A stretch of 22,392 nucleotides of DNA from Rodentolepis nana (Eukaryota > Platyhelminthes > Cestoda > Cyclophyllidea > Hymenolepididae). The position numbers were made by a program, and so were the translations under genes. Position 1 is the first letter of the stretch, and every line of letters starts with the position of its first letter. Under the pieces are notes generated by a model, which was not told the origin of the DNA, searched no databases, and saw only the letters and a program-made list of their open reading frames with translations. The stretch lies in contig UZAE01012146.1 in the NCBI GenBank assembly GCA_900617975.1, positions 1 through 22,392 of the forward strand, written 5' to 3'. Shown here one piece after another: positions 19,501-22,392 of the stretch.

Positions 19501-21215
19501 CCACTACTCTGTTGAAAAGTGGCTGGAGCACCGACAGTCAAGTTCTCTGTTGGTGAAATGTCTGTGGAGTCATAGATATCCGCCTCAATACCGAAATGGC
19601 ATGGAAATTGTGGGAACCCTAAGTGCGCCATGTCTGAGGAAAGTGAGTGGTCTCATGGTTGTCAGAGCCTCCAGTGTGGACCTTGACCCAGAAGTGTTTC
19701 AAGCATGCCTAGTTGACCTTGGCAAATTCTGTCTATTCAACAACCAGTCCAATTCTAGAAGGGATGCAGAAGATTCGTATTGGGATGAGGAGGAAGAAAA
19801 AATGCATGCAAATGGAATGACCTGTTTGGGAGACAATTTGGATCAGCTTCAGGTACGTTGGCATAATATTACGCCAAAATAAATATTTTTGTTATTTCAA
19901 ATGGCAGACTTTATGATAGTCGTCATTAGTCATTTAATTGACTTTGGACCTCACAGAGGGGAGGAATATCAGAAGCAAAAAAATGTGAGAGGTGGAACAA
20001 AAGAATGATTGACAGATGTAAAAGAGACAGACACAAAGATAGAGAAGAAGGTAAGTTGAGTTCTGTGGAAGTGGTGGCTTATTGCATACAGTCGGGTCAT
20101 GGTAGTTTGAAGTCAATTGCCAGTTAATGGACTTTTTTGCTGTATAAGTATACGTTGCGCACCCCACAACAAAGTGAATATTATTGGTAAAAATGTTGTC
20201 AGTTATATTCCTATTATTTCTCATTGAGGTTTTACTATGACTCAATAGTCACTATTGAATAAACGTGTATAACCTTGATCTGTAAATTATGGAATATTTT
20301 TGTACGTGTATTTTTCCGCTTGCAGCCAATGTGTCGTGAAGCGGTAGTTCAATATTTGCGAAATGTTGAGGAGTTTCCTGATCTAGACAATCGAATCGCA
20401 CGGAGTTGTAGAGCGGCTCAGAGGCGTTTCTGCAGCAATTTGAAAGGAGGTCTTCAACGCTACCATGACCCTGGCAGTGTTCCCAATCCTGAAGGTGCTT
20501 ACCATAATCTCAAATTCGAGTGCCTTGTTGAATACAAAACTCACCCCGAAATGGAGGCCGAATGCAGAGCTGCCATTGAACACTTCCAAATTTTAAGTAA
20601 GTAATATTTCATCAAGTTCTTCCATTACTAAGCAGAGTTTTGTTTATATGTTATGTCTCTGTGTGTGTGTCACAGTGTCATAAACAAAATGTGAAATGCT
20701 TTGAACTGTCGTTTGTTTCCGATGTGGTGGTAGTCCTAAATGTCATTAACTTGAGTTTATGAAATACCTCTGCATTATACTATATTATACCAAGTAATAA
20801 ACTTAATTTTCTGCTTTATTGGAATTAAACTGCAAGAATACGTGTTTGTTTTAACTCGCTAAATTCTTGTTTATTAAAACAAGGTCTTAAGGACGTCCGA
20901 ATCTCCAAAACTTTCTTTGACGATTGTCGATCCACTTTGGAACGCCACTGTCCCACTGTGACGCATGTTGCCGGCAGTCCATCAGTGAGCAAAGTGGCTG
21001 CAGTGATGTGTTTGAGTCGACTCCTACTTGAAGAAAGACTTAACACAATCGCGGGAAAGTCTCCTCCGGATGGAATTCCCATTAATTGTGCCCGGCACCT
21101 TCAATTCGAACTTCTGGCTAGATCGGAGTCTCTTGCATTGGATCCTATGCTTGCTCATGCCTGTGAATTTGATCGTAAAATTTACTGTGCAGATGTTCCA
21201 GAAGGCTTTGGTAAG
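16558..21215 (+). CDS. GLG1: Golgi apparatus protein 1 (cysteine-rich sialoglycoprotein MG-160/ESL-1/CFR-1), 5' portion, eight exons, 3' end outside the window
   Basis: Exons 16558-16740, 16775-16978, 17016-17437, 17485-17695, 17739-18145, 19471-19852, 20326-20596 and 20884-21215 join in frame (junction phases 0,0,2,0,2,0,1, then 0) for about 804 aa. GLG1 is a type I Golgi membrane glycoprotein built from ~16 cysteine-rich repeats that binds FGFs, E-selectin and TGF-beta precursors in vertebrates. Evidence: the ATG at 16558 opens a signal peptide (MRGCYLLYILIFPILFVSS); regularly spaced Cys follow throughout. Close family matches include LSDYRLVYKFIEKC, SDDYHLDRPLFYAC, DDRERFC, RVFECLMKHKFE, RDITLDQSIYR-AC and LKFECLVEYK. 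The human protein is ~1,180 aa, so the last repeats, TM helix and short tail should lie beyond 22392; exon 8 ends at a good donor (AAG|GTAAGC). Two insertions relative to vertebrates lie in exons 6 and 7. Intron 5 uses a GC donor; introns 5 and 6 carry SINEs. Confidence 0.95.
16741..16774 (+). other. GLG1 intron 1, 34-bp micro-intron
   Basis: GTATGA…TCTATAG, phase 0. Reading through meets TGA at once, while splicing joins RCLI to DDLHKLEKF as the family requires. The next three introns are 37 bp (16979-17015), 47 bp (17438-17484) and 43 bp (17696-17738), each with GT…AG ends and phases that keep the frame. Confidence 0.88.
18996..19026. repeat. AT-only inverted repeat (cruciform-like)
   Basis: TTTATTT-type left arm and AAATAAATA-type right arm meet at TTTATAAA (centre 19011/19012). 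The arms are about 15 bp with a single one-base bulge (T at 19003). It lies in GLG1 intron 5 and could also be two opposed SINE-tail-like TTTA runs. Confidence 0.7.
19147..19441 (-). mobile_element. SINE-like element, copy 7 (GLG1 intron 5, ~30 bp before exon 6)
   Basis: About 295 bp, from TATATCAAATGGCAGGC to GTCTATCGCACACCC. It lacks about 20 bp after CATTAGCCCTTTAG (the GCTGACTTCGGGCTTCAC block). The target duplication is degraded: TAAACTACAAAT on the left versus TAACTTCAAAAT on the right, 8 of 12, so the left edge is approximate. Antisense to GLG1. Its G-rich 5' end abuts the branch-point region of the exon 6 acceptor. Confidence 0.88.
19853..20325 (+). other. GLG1 intron 6 (473 bp)
   Basis: CAG|GTACGT donor and CCGCTTGCAG|CCA acceptor, phase 0. 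More than half of the intron is SINE copy 8; without it and one TSD copy the intron would be under 200 bp. Confidence 0.88.
19892..20165 (-). mobile_element. SINE-like element, copy 8 (GLG1 intron 6, ~40 bp after exon 6)
   Basis: 274-bp copy from TTATTTCAAATGGCAG to GCGCACCCC. The flanks 19871-19891 and 20166-20186 match at 16 of 21 positions, an aged target-site duplication. About 30 bp at the 5' domain are missing: sequence jumps from GTATACGTTGC to GCACCCC, removing the CCACGTGG and AAGTCTAT motifs. Antisense to GLG1. Confidence 0.88.
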
Positions 21216-22392
21216 GTAAGCTGCAACGTGTTTCAGTATTGCCGAATGACCACAATGACTCCAATTACTCTAAACAATGTAGAAAAAGCCGAAAACCTTC
21301 AACTTAAACGACGTTTTCCAATTAAGGAGATAACGTGGGCTATATGGAATATTGATGGGAGAGCAGAAGTTAAATTGTGTTCTCATGAACGAGCTTGAAA
21401 AATTCATGACCAATGATTTGCAAGAAGTTGTTCTTTGATCAATTTTGTAGCAAACGGCTAGATTTGGCAGAGAACTTGACCAGCTCGTGTAGTTATATAT
21501 ATTGTCACCTCAAATTTTTTAAAGTATAGACGATGGTGGTGAAATTAAGCACGTTTTTCTGGTGCTCGTCAGAAAAGCCTATTCTGGAGGGGGGGGGGGG
21601 TTGGAAGCAGAGTGACGCTTTTATGCATGAGGAGACAAGTCATTTTTGCCGTTTTGTTTATGAAATAGCCTAGTAGCAAGTGGGACATGGGAGGATGGGG
21701 AGGGGTAAATAAAAACGAATTGTTTTTGAGGCTCGATGTTGTTTTGGATAAAAGGAATAATTTTTGTCGAGGAAAAATTACTCTATTGCATAAGAGCAGA
21801 TACATGTATGGTTGAAAACACCGCGACGATGGCTGAGATGGGAATCGGGCAGAAGTCAACCGAGAGCAAGCTGCAACAGGCTTCTTGCTTTTGTCAGCTA
21901 AATTTGACATATCAATGCAGCTCTATATATCCTCACTCTCCTAGAGCCTTCAATGTCAATGCAATTTCGAGTGTCGAAGGGTTTTGACTCTTCTATAGGA
22001 GGATCGTTAACTTAATAAAGTGTAAGGGTTGAGATTATCTCAGCATAGCGAAAATCGATTTGACATGAAATTATTCTGAAGTCCCTCAAACGCGGTCAAT
22101 CGTCCTTTCTATCAGCAACTTCTTGGCAGATTTTCCTTTTCTTTTTATTTATTTTCAGAATACGGGGGGGGGGACGGGGCTATTTTCTTGCCAATGCTGT
22201 CAGAGTTTTCATTTGCTTCCCGTGTGCATATTTGTCTTGCCTGGCATTTGTATGCCCGAAAACCATGTGGCTGTTATTTGATTGGATTTATCCTGCAGTG
22301 CAAATTACGTTTCAGTATTTGTCTTTAGTCCATCAAACTAATCATTTTACAGGGAGTTGGTGGGTGGGTGGGGGGGGGGGGGGGGGGGGGGG
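21216..22392 (+). other. GLG1 intron 8 (at least 1,177 bp, runs off the window)
   Basis: No segment here continues the GLG1 cysteine repeat, which should resume with a …V/I-x-C-L motif. I therefore read everything after 21215 as intron. It contains G-runs at 21589-21600, 22164-22173 and 22370-22392. The open frames at 21569-21910 (-) and 21736-21987 (+) have no recognisable content, and the former crosses a homopolymer. Confidence 0.6.
22370..22392. repeat. Poly(G) tract of at least 23 bp at the window edge
   Basis: Preceded by GGTGGGTGGGT, so the local sequence has G-quadruplex potential. The true length is unknown because the window ends inside the run. Confidence 0.9.

Noticed and set aside
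21736..21987. Plus-strand open frame after GLG1 exon 8
   Set aside because: Has cysteines but not the GLG1 spacing, and no acceptor in the phase required after exon 8. Treated as intron.

Overview
This is an AT-rich eukaryotic nuclear window, most likely from a flatworm (Platyhelminthes, probably a parasitic neodermatan). The evidence is intron-containing genes, a gene whose first four introns are only 34-47 bp while its later introns run from 287 to over 1,000 bp (a pattern known from schistosomes and relatives), animal-type proteins, and dense SINE-like repeats. Class and genus cannot be fixed from the sequence. One ambiguous base (N) lies at 2954.

The left 10 kb (1-10,154) is gene-poor. 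It carries five copies of a ~320-bp interspersed element, several pure G or C tracts, a (AT)17 microsatellite, and one weak candidate 3'-terminal exon with a poly(A) signal (7022-7221).

The right 12 kb holds three recognisable genes. (1) A Ptc2/ppm-2-type PP2C serine/threonine phosphatase, + strand, three coding exons (10155-10443, 12715-13325, 14948-15124), complete at 358 aa, with all metal-binding acidic residues and an N-myristoylation motif. (2) ISCA1, the mitochondrial A-type Fe-S assembly protein, - strand, single coding exon (15519-16004), convergent with the phosphatase. (3) GLG1 (Golgi apparatus protein 1/MG-160/ESL-1/CFR-1), + strand, head-to-head with ISCA1; eight exons (16558-21215) encode the N-terminal ~804 aa and the gene runs off the right edge. 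Splice phases close exactly for every junction, and one GLG1 intron needs a GC-AG donor.

The most interesting non-coding object is the repeat family: eight copies in 22 kb, with target-site duplications of 11-14 bp (one degraded one of about 21 bp), an A-rich (AAAT)n or (AAT)n tail at one end and a variable G-run at the other. These are the hallmarks of a SINE mobilised by LINE machinery. Seven of eight copies point the same way, three lie antisense inside introns, and two of these bracket GLG1 exon 6 at about 30-40 bp on either side. The three genes have no evident shared pathway (cytosolic phosphatase signalling, mitochondrial Fe-S assembly, Golgi glycoprotein); their proximity looks like ordinary animal gene packing.
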